DNA of 5,606 bases from Candidatus Rokuibacteriota bacterium (GTDB taxonomy: Bacteria > Methylomirabilota > Methylomirabilia > Rokubacteriales > CSP1-6). Made by a program: the position numbers and the translations under genes. The notes under the pieces are model-generated. The model saw nothing but the letters and a program-made list of their open reading frames with translations, ran no database searches and was not told where the DNA came from. Each line of letters starts with the position of its first letter. Within the stretch, counting starts at the first letter, position 1. The DNA lies in the NCBI GenBank assembly GCA_003221435.1, contig QHRS01000130.1, positions 1-5,606 of the forward strand. The letters are read 5' to 3'. This document shows positions 1-5,001 of the stretch, in pieces.

Positions 1-141
1 CAGCTCCGCATACATACGGCGCGGCGTGCGGCCGGCCGGCACCGCCATCGCGAGCGCCGGCGTCGCCCAGACCCGCCCGACGATCGCGTCGGCCGCTCGC
101 CGAGCGAGCGCCGCCGCGTCGTCGCAGACAATCAGCTCCAT
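1..141 (-). CDS. NagB / 6-phosphogluconolactonase superfamily protein, N-terminal 47 residues only
   Basis: This is the start of a gene that leaves the window at the left edge. The 47 visible residues begin MELIVCDDAAALARRAADAI and contain the motif AVPAGRTPRRMYAEL (residues 33-47). That motif matches the sugar-phosphate-binding loop of glucosamine-6-phosphate deaminases and 6-phosphogluconolactonases (family pattern P-x-G-x-T-P-x-x-x-Y). The proline before A-G-x-T-P leans towards the NagB side rather than the lactonase side, which usually has S-G-G-S-T-P. Family members are cytoplasmic enzymes of roughly 230-270 residues that act on phosphorylated sugars. The start is the ATG at 141-139; no other start codon lies in frame between it and the stop of the aldo/keto reductase, 25 bp upstream. 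Only a weak GACGG ribosome-binding site precedes it, so it probably shares the message of the reductase. Which of the two reactions it catalyses cannot be decided without the C-terminal part. Confidence 0.72.
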   Translation of the reverse strand, partial: MELIVCDDAAALARRAADAIVGRVWATPALAMAVPAGRTPRRMYAEL

Positions 142-166
142 CGGCCGTCGACTAAATCGGGCCTTT

Positions 167-1291
167 TCATCGGCCTGCCGTGCTGAACAGCCGCTGGAAC
201 TGCTCCCAGGGCACGGGCGGGACCGTGGCGAGCTTGAGATTCTCCTCGACGTGCGCGGCGCCCTTCATCCCGACGAGCGCCGTACCGATGCCGGGCGTCG
301 AGCGGACGAACTGCAGCGCGCGCTGCGCGTCCGTCGTGAGTCCCGGGAGAAACTCGCCGACGACGGACGGGAGGTTCCGGGCCAGCTGGCCCTGGTAGAT
401 CGAGGCCGATGCCATGATGTACAACCCGAGCCGCTCGGCCGCCTCGAGCACCGAGACGGTCTTGTTGTCGAGGCGCTGGTTGGCGCGCGTGAAGGCCTCC
501 GGCATGGCGAGGTTGTAGGGGAGCTGAACGACCTTGAAGTGGTGATTGTCGCCGCCGACATCGCGCGCCGCGCGCACCAGCTCGGCCAGGTCGAGGAGGT
601 CCGGGGCGGAGGCCGGCTGCCGGTAGCCACTCCACGTGGCCGTGCCGTACCGGCGAATCTCCCCGTTTGCCACGGCCTGCTCGAGCGTCGCGAAGGCCGC
701 CCGCATCCGGTTGAGGAATTCCGAGTGGTCAATCGCGCCAAGCTGAATCTCGGGGTTGTGGAGGTAGTAGACGTCGAGCGTCTCGAGTCCGAGATTCCGG
801 CGGCTCCGCTCGAGCTGATCCCGGAGGTAGCGCGGCGTCATGCAATGGCATCCGGCCACGACGTCCCCGGGCTCGAGGATGCCGGGCCGCAGGTAGGTCG
901 CGGTGACGTAGGCGCTGGGATCCGTCGGCACGACGCCGTCGAACGGGATGAACCCGCCCTTCGTCGCGACGATCGCTTCCTCGCGACGCAGCGCGCCTGT
1001 GGATACCAGCGCGCCGATCGCCTCTCCCACCACGCGCTCGCTCCGCTGGCACCGGTAATTCACCGCGGTGTCGATGACGTTCGCGCCGCGCGCGAGCGCC
1101 CGGGCGATCGCATCGCCGTACTGCGCGTCGATCGCCGCATCCTCGCCGCCGAGGTACGTCCCGATGCCGACGCTCGACGCTTGGCAGCCTTCGAGCAGCC
1201 GGAAGTGGCCGGGCGAGGCGTGCGGCGCCATGCGCCGCGCGTACCCCTCGGTGCCGTCGGGAGTGGCAAACCCCTTGATCATCCCCGCCAT
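167..1291 (-). CDS. aldo/keto reductase, 374 residues
   Basis: An NAD(P)H-dependent oxidoreductase of the aldo/keto reductase superfamily, predicted to be a cytoplasmic (beta/alpha)8 barrel. The catalytic tetrad is visible in order: Asp74 and Tyr79 in NVIDTAVNY, Lys111 in IVATKGG, and His178 in VYYLHNP. Near the C-terminus, STPGIGTALVGMKGAAHVEE (331-350) is the usual cofactor-binding strand and helix. At 374 residues it is longer than the 280-330 of classical members; the excess lies in a loop after the lysine (about 112-150, with C148-x-C150) and another around 222-255. The substrate is unknown. ATG at 1291 is used as start, but the ATG at 1282 (MIKGF, three codons in) is equally possible because neither has a strong ribosome-binding site. 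It lies 93 bp downstream of the GNAT gene, separated by a hairpin, and 25 bp upstream of the NagB-like gene, with which it is probably cotranscribed. Confidence 0.94.
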   Translation of the reverse strand: MAGMIKGFATPDGTEGYARRMAPHASPGHFRLLEGCQASSVGIGTYLGGEDAAIDAQYGDAIARALARGANVIDTAVNYRCQRSERVVGEAIGALVSTGALRREEAIVATKGGFIPFDGVVPTDPSAYVTATYLRPGILEPGDVVAGCHCMTPRYLRDQLERSRRNLGLETLDVYYLHNPEIQLGAIDHSEFLNRMRAAFATLEQAVANGEIRRYGTATWSGYRQPASAPDLLDLAELVRAARDVGGDNHHFKVVQLPYNLAMPEAFTRANQRLDNKTVSVLEAAERLGLYIMASASIYQGQLARNLPSVVGEFLPGLTTDAQRALQFVRSTPGIGTALVGMKGAAHVEENLKLATVPPVPWEQFQRLFSTAGR

Positions 1292-1339
1292 TATCTACGC
1301 GACTCGACCTGTTGAGGATGCGCGCGGGCTCCGGAGCCG

Positions 1340-1373
1340 GCGGACCGACCCCCGGGAGGCGGCGTCGGTCCGC
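1340..1373 (-). terminator. 10-bp perfect inverted repeat between the GNAT and aldo/keto reductase genes
   Basis: GCGGACCGAC (1340-1349) pairs perfectly with GTCGGTCCGC (1364-1373) around a 14-nt loop. It lies 12 bases downstream of the GNAT stop codon, so on the minus-strand transcript it would form a strong GC-rich hairpin just after that gene. No U-tract follows, so it is not a classical intrinsic terminator. It could be a U-less terminator, an mRNA 3'-end stabiliser or a partial read-through site before the reductase gene. A separate 12-bp perfect palindrome, GGCTCCGGAGCC (1327-1338), lies immediately beside it. The structure is certain; the role is inferred. Confidence 0.45.
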
Positions 1374-1384
1374 GACGCGCCGGA

Positions 1385-2416
1385 TCAGCGCCAGTCGTCG
1401 AGGACGAAGTCGGCGGGATTCTCGTAGTCCTCCTGCTTGCCGCGCTTCATACGAAGCATCGTGAAGTCGACCTTGTAGCCTCGCTCGATCAGGGCGTGGT
1501 ACGCGGCGAAGTACCCGCAGTAGACCGGGACCATGATGCGGAGGAGGCCCCCCTCCTTACCGATCTGCTCGAGCGCCCTCAGGAAGTGGTCCGGGTACTC
1601 GGGCTTGCGGTGGGCGCGGCCGATCGCGAGGTACTTGACGTACAACGCGCCGGTCGGCGCTTCGCTGACGCCCGGCGTGTGGTACACGGCGAATCCGACG
1701 AGATCACGGCCGTTCTCGAGCAGCAGCGTGTCGCCGAGTGCCAGGCCGTCGACGATCTCGATCTCCTTGGCCACGTCGAGTCCGCGATAGATCGCATTCG
1801 TGATCTTGCGGAACTTGAGCATCATGGCCTTCTTCTTCGATTCTTCGAGCGTCGAGAACCGTCGCACCGCGAGCCCGGGCTTCGTCGACCGTGGCGGCAG
1901 TGGCGTGGCCGGCGAGCGGTCGAGGATGCGGCTCATGATCGCGACGAGCCCCTTCGGCTTGTAGCCAAACTTGTGGTAGAGCGCCAGGTGCTTGGGGCTC
2001 GTCGCGTACGTCACCACCCCGGAGAGCGACACCTTGTTCTCGTCGAAGAACTCCTGGGTCGCGCGCAGGAGCTGTTTGGCGACATCCTGGTTCTGGTAGT
2101 TCGTGAGCACCGCCAGAGGGCCGACGAGCCCCACGGTGCCCCAGATCACCGCGATCGCCGCGCCGAGGATCTTGCCATCGTTGTCCTCCGCGACGAAGCA
2201 GCCCCACGGCTCCATCAGCCAGCGGTGGTGGACATACTGCGCTCCGCCGAAGACCTGACGCGGACGCGTGCCGAGCTGCCGCTCGAAGTAGTCGCCGAAG
2301 GACTGCTCGATCACGTCGCGGACCTTGGAGAGATCCCCCTTGCGGACCCGCCGGATCTTGATGTGCGGCGTGCGGCTTTCCGAATCGAGTCCTGCGCGGT
2401 CGACCGTGGCCCTCAC
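1385..2416 (-). CDS. tandem GNAT-fold N-acetyltransferase-like protein, 343 residues
   Basis: A predicted cytoplasmic acyl-CoA-dependent acetyltransferase with two GNAT-like halves. The first half (about 18-165) has FVAEDNDGKILGAAIAV as the central beta strands, then PLAVLTNYQNQDVAKQLL (100-117) at the acetyl-CoA loop position, then the motif-B-like LALYHKFGY (144-152). The second half (about 180-330) repeats the layout: GRDLVGFAVYHTP, LYVKYLAIGRAH, and AAYHALIERGY (304-314). In the first half the pyrophosphate loop reads Q-N-Q-D-V-A where the family pattern is Q/R-x-x-G-x-G/A, so the usual glycine is Asp111. The protein ends in FVLDDWR. The start chosen is GTG at 2416-2414, which overlaps the TGA of the upstream dehydrogenase as GTGA and fits translational coupling; GGCGAG upstream is a weak ribosome-binding site. 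The frame stays open a further 127 codons upstream, but that part is inside the dehydrogenase gene and has a shadow-like Arg/Ala/Pro-rich composition. The substrate is unknown. Confidence 0.88.
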   Translation of the reverse strand: MRATVDRAGLDSESRTPHIKIRRVRKGDLSKVRDVIEQSFGDYFERQLGTRPRQVFGGAQYVHHRWLMEPWGCFVAEDNDGKILGAAIAVIWGTVGLVGPLAVLTNYQNQDVAKQLLRATQEFFDENKVSLSGVVTYATSPKHLALYHKFGYKPKGLVAIMSRILDRSPATPLPPRSTKPGLAVRRFSTLEESKKKAMMLKFRKITNAIYRGLDVAKEIEIVDGLALGDTLLLENGRDLVGFAVYHTPGVSEAPTGALYVKYLAIGRAHRKPEYPDHFLRALEQIGKEGGLLRIMVPVYCGYFAAYHALIERGYKVDFTMLRMKRGKQEDYENPADFVLDDWR

Positions 2417-3294
2417 GTACCGCTCGCCAGGTCTTCGAGCAGCGTGATCACCCCGGAGTGATCGAGCCCGCCGCGGCCCCTGGCGCGGAGGGCGCCAAAG
2501 AGCTCCTGCACGATCGCGGTGGTCGGCAGTGGAACGCCCAGCGCACGCGCGGACTCCATGATCAGCCCGAGGTCCTTGTAGTGAAGGTCGATCTTGAAGC
2601 CGGGGTTGTAGCTGTTTGAGAGATAGTTTGGCGTCTTCTGCTCGAGGCAGCGCGAACCCGCTAGGCCCCCGCCGAGGGCCTTGAGCGTCAGCTCGCGGTT
2701 GAGCCCGGCCTTCTTGGCGAGCGTCAGGGCTTCGCCGAGCGCCGTCAGGTTCATGGCCACGATGATCTGGTTGGCAAGCTTGGTGAAGCCGCCGCATCCG
2801 AGCGGGCCCAGATGCGTGATCGTCTTCCCCATCACCTGGAAGATCGGCAGCACCGTGTCGAACGTCGATCGCTCCCCGCCGACCATGATCGAGAGCGCGG
2901 CGTCGATCGCGCCCTTCTCGCCACCCGAAACCGGAGCATCGAGCATCCGGACACCCTTCGCCTCGAGCGCCTTGCCTACCTTCTGAGACACCAGGGGCGA
3001 AATAGTCGACATGTCTACGTAAATCAGACTGGAGCGCGCCCCCTCGATGATCCCGTTGGGCCCGAGCGCGACCAACTCCACGTCGGGCGAGTTCGGGAGC
3101 ATCGTGATCAGGATGTCGACCTGCTCGGCGACGGCCTTCGGAGAGCCGGCAGGGCGCCCGCCGGCCGAGGCCAGCTCATCGACGGGACCTGTGCTGCGAT
3201 TGTGAACAACAAGGGGATAACCAGCCTTCAGGAGGTGCTTGGCCATCGGCCGTCCCATGACGCCCAATCCAACAAAGCCAAGGGTTTGAGCCAT
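2413..3294 (-). CDS. NAD(P)-dependent beta-hydroxyacid dehydrogenase (3-hydroxyisobutyrate dehydrogenase / tartronate semialdehyde reductase family), 293 residues
   Basis: A member of the family that includes 3-hydroxyisobutyrate dehydrogenase, 2-hydroxy-3-oxopropionate (tartronate semialdehyde) reductase and succinic semialdehyde/glyoxylate reductases. It is full length for the family (about 290-300). Residues 5-20 give the Rossmann nucleotide loop, GFVGLGVMGRPMAKH, with G9-x-G11-x-x-G14. DAPVSGGEKGA (119-129) is the substrate-binding loop. GGFTKLANQ (168-176) carries the catalytic Lys172 and Asn175, and HYKDLGL (238-244) carries the conserved Lys240. NRST (32-35) follows the second beta strand where cofactor preference is set; an Arg at 33 favours NADP(H) in this family. 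The exact substrate cannot be fixed from sequence. The ATG at 3294 is preceded by a G-run (GGGGGG, 4 bases from the start codon) and sits about 53 nt below a predicted promoter, so this is probably the first gene of its transcript. Its stop overlaps the GNAT start. Confidence 0.95.
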   Translation of the reverse strand: MAQTLGFVGLGVMGRPMAKHLLKAGYPLVVHNRSTGPVDELASAGGRPAGSPKAVAEQVDILITMLPNSPDVELVALGPNGIIEGARSSLIYVDMSTISPLVSQKVGKALEAKGVRMLDAPVSGGEKGAIDAALSIMVGGERSTFDTVLPIFQVMGKTITHLGPLGCGGFTKLANQIIVAMNLTALGEALTLAKKAGLNRELTLKALGGGLAGSRCLEQKTPNYLSNSYNPGFKIDLHYKDLGLIMESARALGVPLPTTAIVQELFGALRARGRGGLDHSGVITLLEDLASGT

Positions 3295-3475
3295 GAACCC
3301 CCCGACGGACCAAAGTGGAAAAGGCGAGTTCTGGGAAACCCGCGACGGGAACTTGTATCACATCGGGCTCAACCCGGTCAAGGAAGATGAGCCGATTTGC
3401 TCGGTTGGCGCAGGGTCAGGGGCCGGCGTCGTCGGATGCGGCACCCGCTTCGAGCCACAGACTGAGGGCCGGTGA
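3293..3475 (+). CDS. possible small divergent ORF, 60 residues, doubtful
   Basis: A 60-codon plus-strand frame starting MNPPTDQSGKGEF and ending FEPQTEGR. In its favour: it fills most of the gap between two minus-strand genes, its middle section (FWETRDGNLYHIGLNPVKED) has a balanced, protein-like composition unlike the Arg/Ala/Pro-rich shadow frames elsewhere, and AAGGG lies about 10 bases before the ATG. Against it: its start codon overlaps the start codon of the divergent dehydrogenase by two bases, so any promoter would have to sit inside that gene; it covers the predicted promoter of the dehydrogenase; and its last 20 codons are antisense to the end of the 120-residue protein. No family is recognised. 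It is listed so that the region is described, not because it is likely. Confidence 0.2.
   Translation: MNPPTDQSGKGEFWETRDGNLYHIGLNPVKEDEPICSVGAGSGAGVVGCGTRFEPQTEGR
3354..3381 (-). promoter_or_regulatory. predicted sigma70-like promoter for the dehydrogenase-GNAT(-reductase-NagB-like) transcript
   Basis: Reading the minus strand, TTGACC (3381-3376, five of six matches to TTGACA) is followed after 16 bp by GATACA (3359-3354), which is immediately preceded by TGT, giving an extended -10 (TGTGATACA). Transcription would begin near 3347, leaving a leader of about 50 nt before the ATG at 3294. The spacer holds a short inverted repeat, CGGG-CTCAA-CCCG (3364-3376), which could be an operator half-site or chance. 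The -10 hexamer itself matches consensus at only three positions, so the call rests on the -35, the spacing and the TG extension, and on its place in the only gap upstream of the gene. Confidence 0.5.
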
Positions 3476-3778
3476 GGCGGCGGCCAGTCGCCACTCCTCC
3501 AGGATGTTGAGCGCCATCGCGCGCACGGCACCGCTCGCGGCGCCGGCGGCGAGAGCCCGCGCGTAGAGCCAGTGTTCGAAGGTCTCCCAGGCGGGATCGT
3601 CCTCGATCGCGCGTTCGAGCAGGTCACGCTTGATGGCCGTTCCGATGGAGTCAGGCGTGGTGTCGCGCTTCCGGCGCCGCTGGCGACCCTCGGAGGCCTC
3701 GAGCGCGGCGAGAAGCTGACGGCAGAACTCGGCCGGGCGCGGTCGTCCCGGCGGACGCTGCGCGCCTGGCGCGCTCAC
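3416..3778 (-). CDS. unnamed 120-residue Arg-rich protein translationally coupled to fdhE
   Basis: No named family is recognised. The protein starts MSAPGAQRPPGRPRPAEF, has a strongly basic stretch RQRRRKRDTTPDSIG (32-46), continues into an amphipathic helical region AIKRDLLERAIEDD (48-61) and ETFEHWLYARAL (65-76), and ends with further Ala/Leu-rich helices (ALNILEEWRL, SLWLEAG). It has no signal peptide, no membrane segment, one Cys (C19) and no metal motif, so it is probably a small cytoplasmic helical protein. The start chosen is GTG at 3778-3776, which overlaps the TGA of fdhE as GTGA, with GGTGG just upstream. The frame stays open eight codons further to an ATG inside fdhE, but the overlap start fits the pattern at other junctions here. 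The coupling to fdhE suggests a part in formate dehydrogenase maturation or regulation; that is inference from position only. Confidence 0.75.
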   Translation of the reverse strand: MSAPGAQRPPGRPRPAEFCRQLLAALEASEGRQRRRKRDTTPDSIGTAIKRDLLERAIEDDPAWETFEHWLYARALAAGAASGAVRAMALNILEEWRLAAASPALSLWLEAGAASDDAGP

Positions 3779-4686
3779 CGCCACCAGCCGAAGGCGCCCC
3801 ACGTGCGCCTGTGATCGGCGGTCGGCCCTGACGACGCCTCGACCAGGCTGGCGCCGAGCGCGTAGCCGGGGCGTCCGGGCCGCCCGTAGCCGCGCTCCAG
3901 CGCCGCGACATCGAGATCCACCGTCGCCAGATCCTCGACCGAGACTTGATCAGGCGGCCATGGCCCGAGCGTCGTGACGGTCTTGAAATATCCCCGGCAC
4001 TCGGCGCAGGTCCGCACCGTGCGGGTCTCTCCGTGAGAGTCCGAGACGAGCGACCCGAGCCGCTCGTGGTCGGCGACGCCGCAGTACGGACAGGTGAGCC
4101 ACTCGATTCGCCAGTCTCCCCCGCAGCGGCCGCATCGAAGCCTGATGGTACGCTCGAGGCCGCGTACCTCGGCCAGCGTCGGCCAGGCGCCGCATACGGC
4201 GCAGTAGCCGCGCGACCAGCCCTCCGCCACCCCGCGCACGACGCGCCGGCGGCACGCCTGGAGCAGCGGCATCGCTGCCAAGCCCACGAGGGCGCCGAGC
4301 GCTTTCCCATCGGTCCCCGAGTCGGCGGCGAGCCCGGCCACCGCGTCCAGGTCGTCGCAGACCGCAGCCTCGAGGAATCGGAGGCCGTCGAGTCGCTGAG
4401 CCGCCGCCCTGAGCGATGCTGCGCCAGCGCCGCCGGCTCGGCCTGCCATCTGGAGGAGCCGCCGCGTCCATTCACGCCCGAGGGACGGTTCGAGCGCAAT
4501 CCGGGCTCCAGCAAGCGCCGGAGCCGTCGGCTCGCGATTCTGATCGAGGCTGGGCTCGACCGAGTCCCAGGCGGGGGCATTGACTTCATTCAGGGCTTCT
4601 TGAAGGAGGGTGAGCCAGCCGCGCCACTCCGGGGTCACGAGGGCCAGGGCGTCCAGGCGCTGGCGTACGTCTTCAGAGACCTTCAT
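3775..4686 (-). CDS. fdhE: formate dehydrogenase accessory protein FdhE, 303 residues
   Basis: A cytoplasmic assembly factor needed for activity of respiratory, molybdenum- or tungsten-containing formate dehydrogenases; in E. coli it binds the catalytic subunit and carries iron. The family mark is visible: four Cys-x-x-Cys pairs in the C-terminal half, at C162/C165 (YCAVCGAWP), C185/C188 (RCGRCGGDW), C199/C202 (CPYCG) and C227/C230 (CAECRGYFK), followed by the conserved DLATVDLDVAALERGYGRPG. The N-terminal half is helical and Ala/Leu-rich, as in the family, and the length is close to the roughly 305 residues of E. coli FdhE. The last 30 or so residues (from about 274) are a weakly conserved-looking tail ending in GWWR. 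The start is ATG at 4686; its ribosome-binding site is poor, and a small hairpin lies just upstream. It is followed by a GTGA-coupled small gene and preceded, 120 bp away, by the NrfD-lipoprotein pair. Confidence 0.94.
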   Translation of the reverse strand: MKVSEDVRQRLDALALVTPEWRGWLTLLQEALNEVNAPAWDSVEPSLDQNREPTAPALAGARIALEPSLGREWTRRLLQMAGRAGGAGAASLRAAAQRLDGLRFLEAAVCDDLDAVAGLAADSGTDGKALGALVGLAAMPLLQACRRRVVRGVAEGWSRGYCAVCGAWPTLAEVRGLERTIRLRCGRCGGDWRIEWLTCPYCGVADHERLGSLVSDSHGETRTVRTCAECRGYFKTVTTLGPWPPDQVSVEDLATVDLDVAALERGYGRPGRPGYALGASLVEASSGPTADHRRTWGAFGWWR

Positions 4687-4696
4687 GGAGGCCCGC

Positions 4697-4713
4697 GGCC
4701 GCCTCTAGCGGCC
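4697..4713. repeat. short inverted repeat just upstream of fdhE
   Basis: GGCCGC (4697-4702) and GCGGCC (4708-4713) form a perfect 6-bp stem with a 5-base loop. It ends 10 bases before the fdhE ATG, so on the minus-strand message it would fold across the region where a ribosome-binding site is expected and could damp initiation. Such short GC stems also arise by chance in DNA of this composition. Confidence 0.35.
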
Positions 4714-4725
4714 TATCGCAGTAAC

Positions 4726-4763
4726 CCGCTTCGAGCGCCGGCTTTGCCGGCGCAGTCCGCTTC
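4726..4763. repeat. 8-bp perfect hairpin flanked by 7-bp direct repeats
   Basis: GCGCCGGC (4735-4742) and GCCGGCGC (4746-4753) form a perfect 8-bp stem with a TTT loop (AAA on the minus strand). The same heptamer, CCGCTTC, lies on each side at 4726-4732 and 4757-4763. With no U-tract on either strand it is a poor intrinsic terminator. The layout of a palindrome between short direct copies resembles dispersed intergenic repeats (REP- or MITE-like), but only one copy is visible here, so that is a suggestion. Confidence 0.4.
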
Positions 4764-4777
4764 TGGGGGAGGTTCGG

Positions 4778-4798
4778 AGGGGGCTGTCGAGGCCCCCT
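4778..4798 (-). terminator. 7-bp GC hairpin just downstream of the small lipoprotein gene
   Basis: AGGGGGC (4778-4784) pairs with GCCCCCT (4792-4798) around a 7-base loop. It begins 9 bases past the lipoprotein stop codon on the minus strand, the position of a transcription terminator or 3'-end stabilising stem. No run of T follows on the minus strand, so termination, if it happens, would be weak, and read-through into fdhE is plausible. Confidence 0.4.
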
Positions 4799-4806
4799 TC
4801 GATCTT

Positions 4807-5001
4807 CTAGCGACCCGCGGCCTTGAGCGGCGTTCCATAGAACGGCTGCGCTCCTTCATGCATCTGCACGACAGCGCCGTGGTTGCCTACGTCGCCGCCC
4901 GGGCCGCCACCGCGCGATCGCGTCGCCTCGGGGCTCGAACAACCGACCGCGCCCACCATCGCGAGCGCCAGAAGAACGAGTCGCGCGGTGTCGGTGCTCA
5001 C
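4807..5001 (-). CDS. small predicted lipoprotein, 64 residues
   Basis: No family is recognised. The N-terminus (MSTDTARLVLLALAMVGAVG, then Cys21) is a short lipoprotein signal: one Arg, a hydrophobic stretch from 8 to 20, and a lipobox-like AVGC ending at C21. Position -3 is Ala rather than the preferred Leu, so the lipobox is acceptable but not ideal. The mature part would be only 44 residues: a Gly-rich segment (SRGGGPGGDVGNHG, 29-42), then VVQMHEGAQPFYGTPLKAAG. Serine at +2 would favour outer-membrane sorting in a diderm. The start is GTG at 5001-4999, overlapping the TGA of the NrfD-like gene as GTGA, so it is likely coupled to it. His41, Met47 and His48 are possible metal or haem ligands, though nothing proves that. 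Its position between NrfD and fdhE suggests an accessory part of the same membrane complex. It might also be a short membrane-anchored peptide. Confidence 0.65.
   Translation of the reverse strand: MSTDTARLVLLALAMVGAVGCSSPEATRSRGGGPGGDVGNHGAVVQMHEGAQPFYGTPLKAAGR

Noticed and set aside
1282..1300. TATAAT-like GATAAT just before the aldo/keto reductase start as a -10 box
   Set aside because: It overlaps the ATG itself, and no -35-like hexamer lies at a suitable distance upstream.
26..1315. 429-codon open frame on the plus strand
   Set aside because: It is antisense to the aldo/keto reductase, whose catalytic residues and family motifs are intact. The plus-strand translation is Arg/Ala/Gly-rich without any motif, as expected of a shadow frame in GC-rich DNA.
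1496..2461. 321-codon open frame on the plus strand
   Set aside because: It is antisense to the GNAT gene and has the Arg/Asp/Leu-rich composition typical of a mirror frame; no domain is visible.
2417..2797. Upstream extension of the GNAT frame to give a 470-residue protein
   Set aside because: These 127 codons lie inside the dehydrogenase gene in another frame and read as low-complexity Arg/Ala/Pro. The GTG that overlaps the dehydrogenase stop gives a start just before the GNAT fold begins.
3385..3402. Small stem (CCGA/TCGG) downstream of the 120-residue gene as a terminator
   Set aside because: Only four Watson-Crick pairs and no U-tract on the minus strand; too weak to call. The end of the fdhE transcript is therefore undetermined.
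3651..4589. 312-codon minus-strand frame overlapping fdhE
   Set aside because: The Ser/Arg/Ala-rich translation has no motif, while the neighbouring frame holds all four Cys-x-x-Cys pairs of FdhE.
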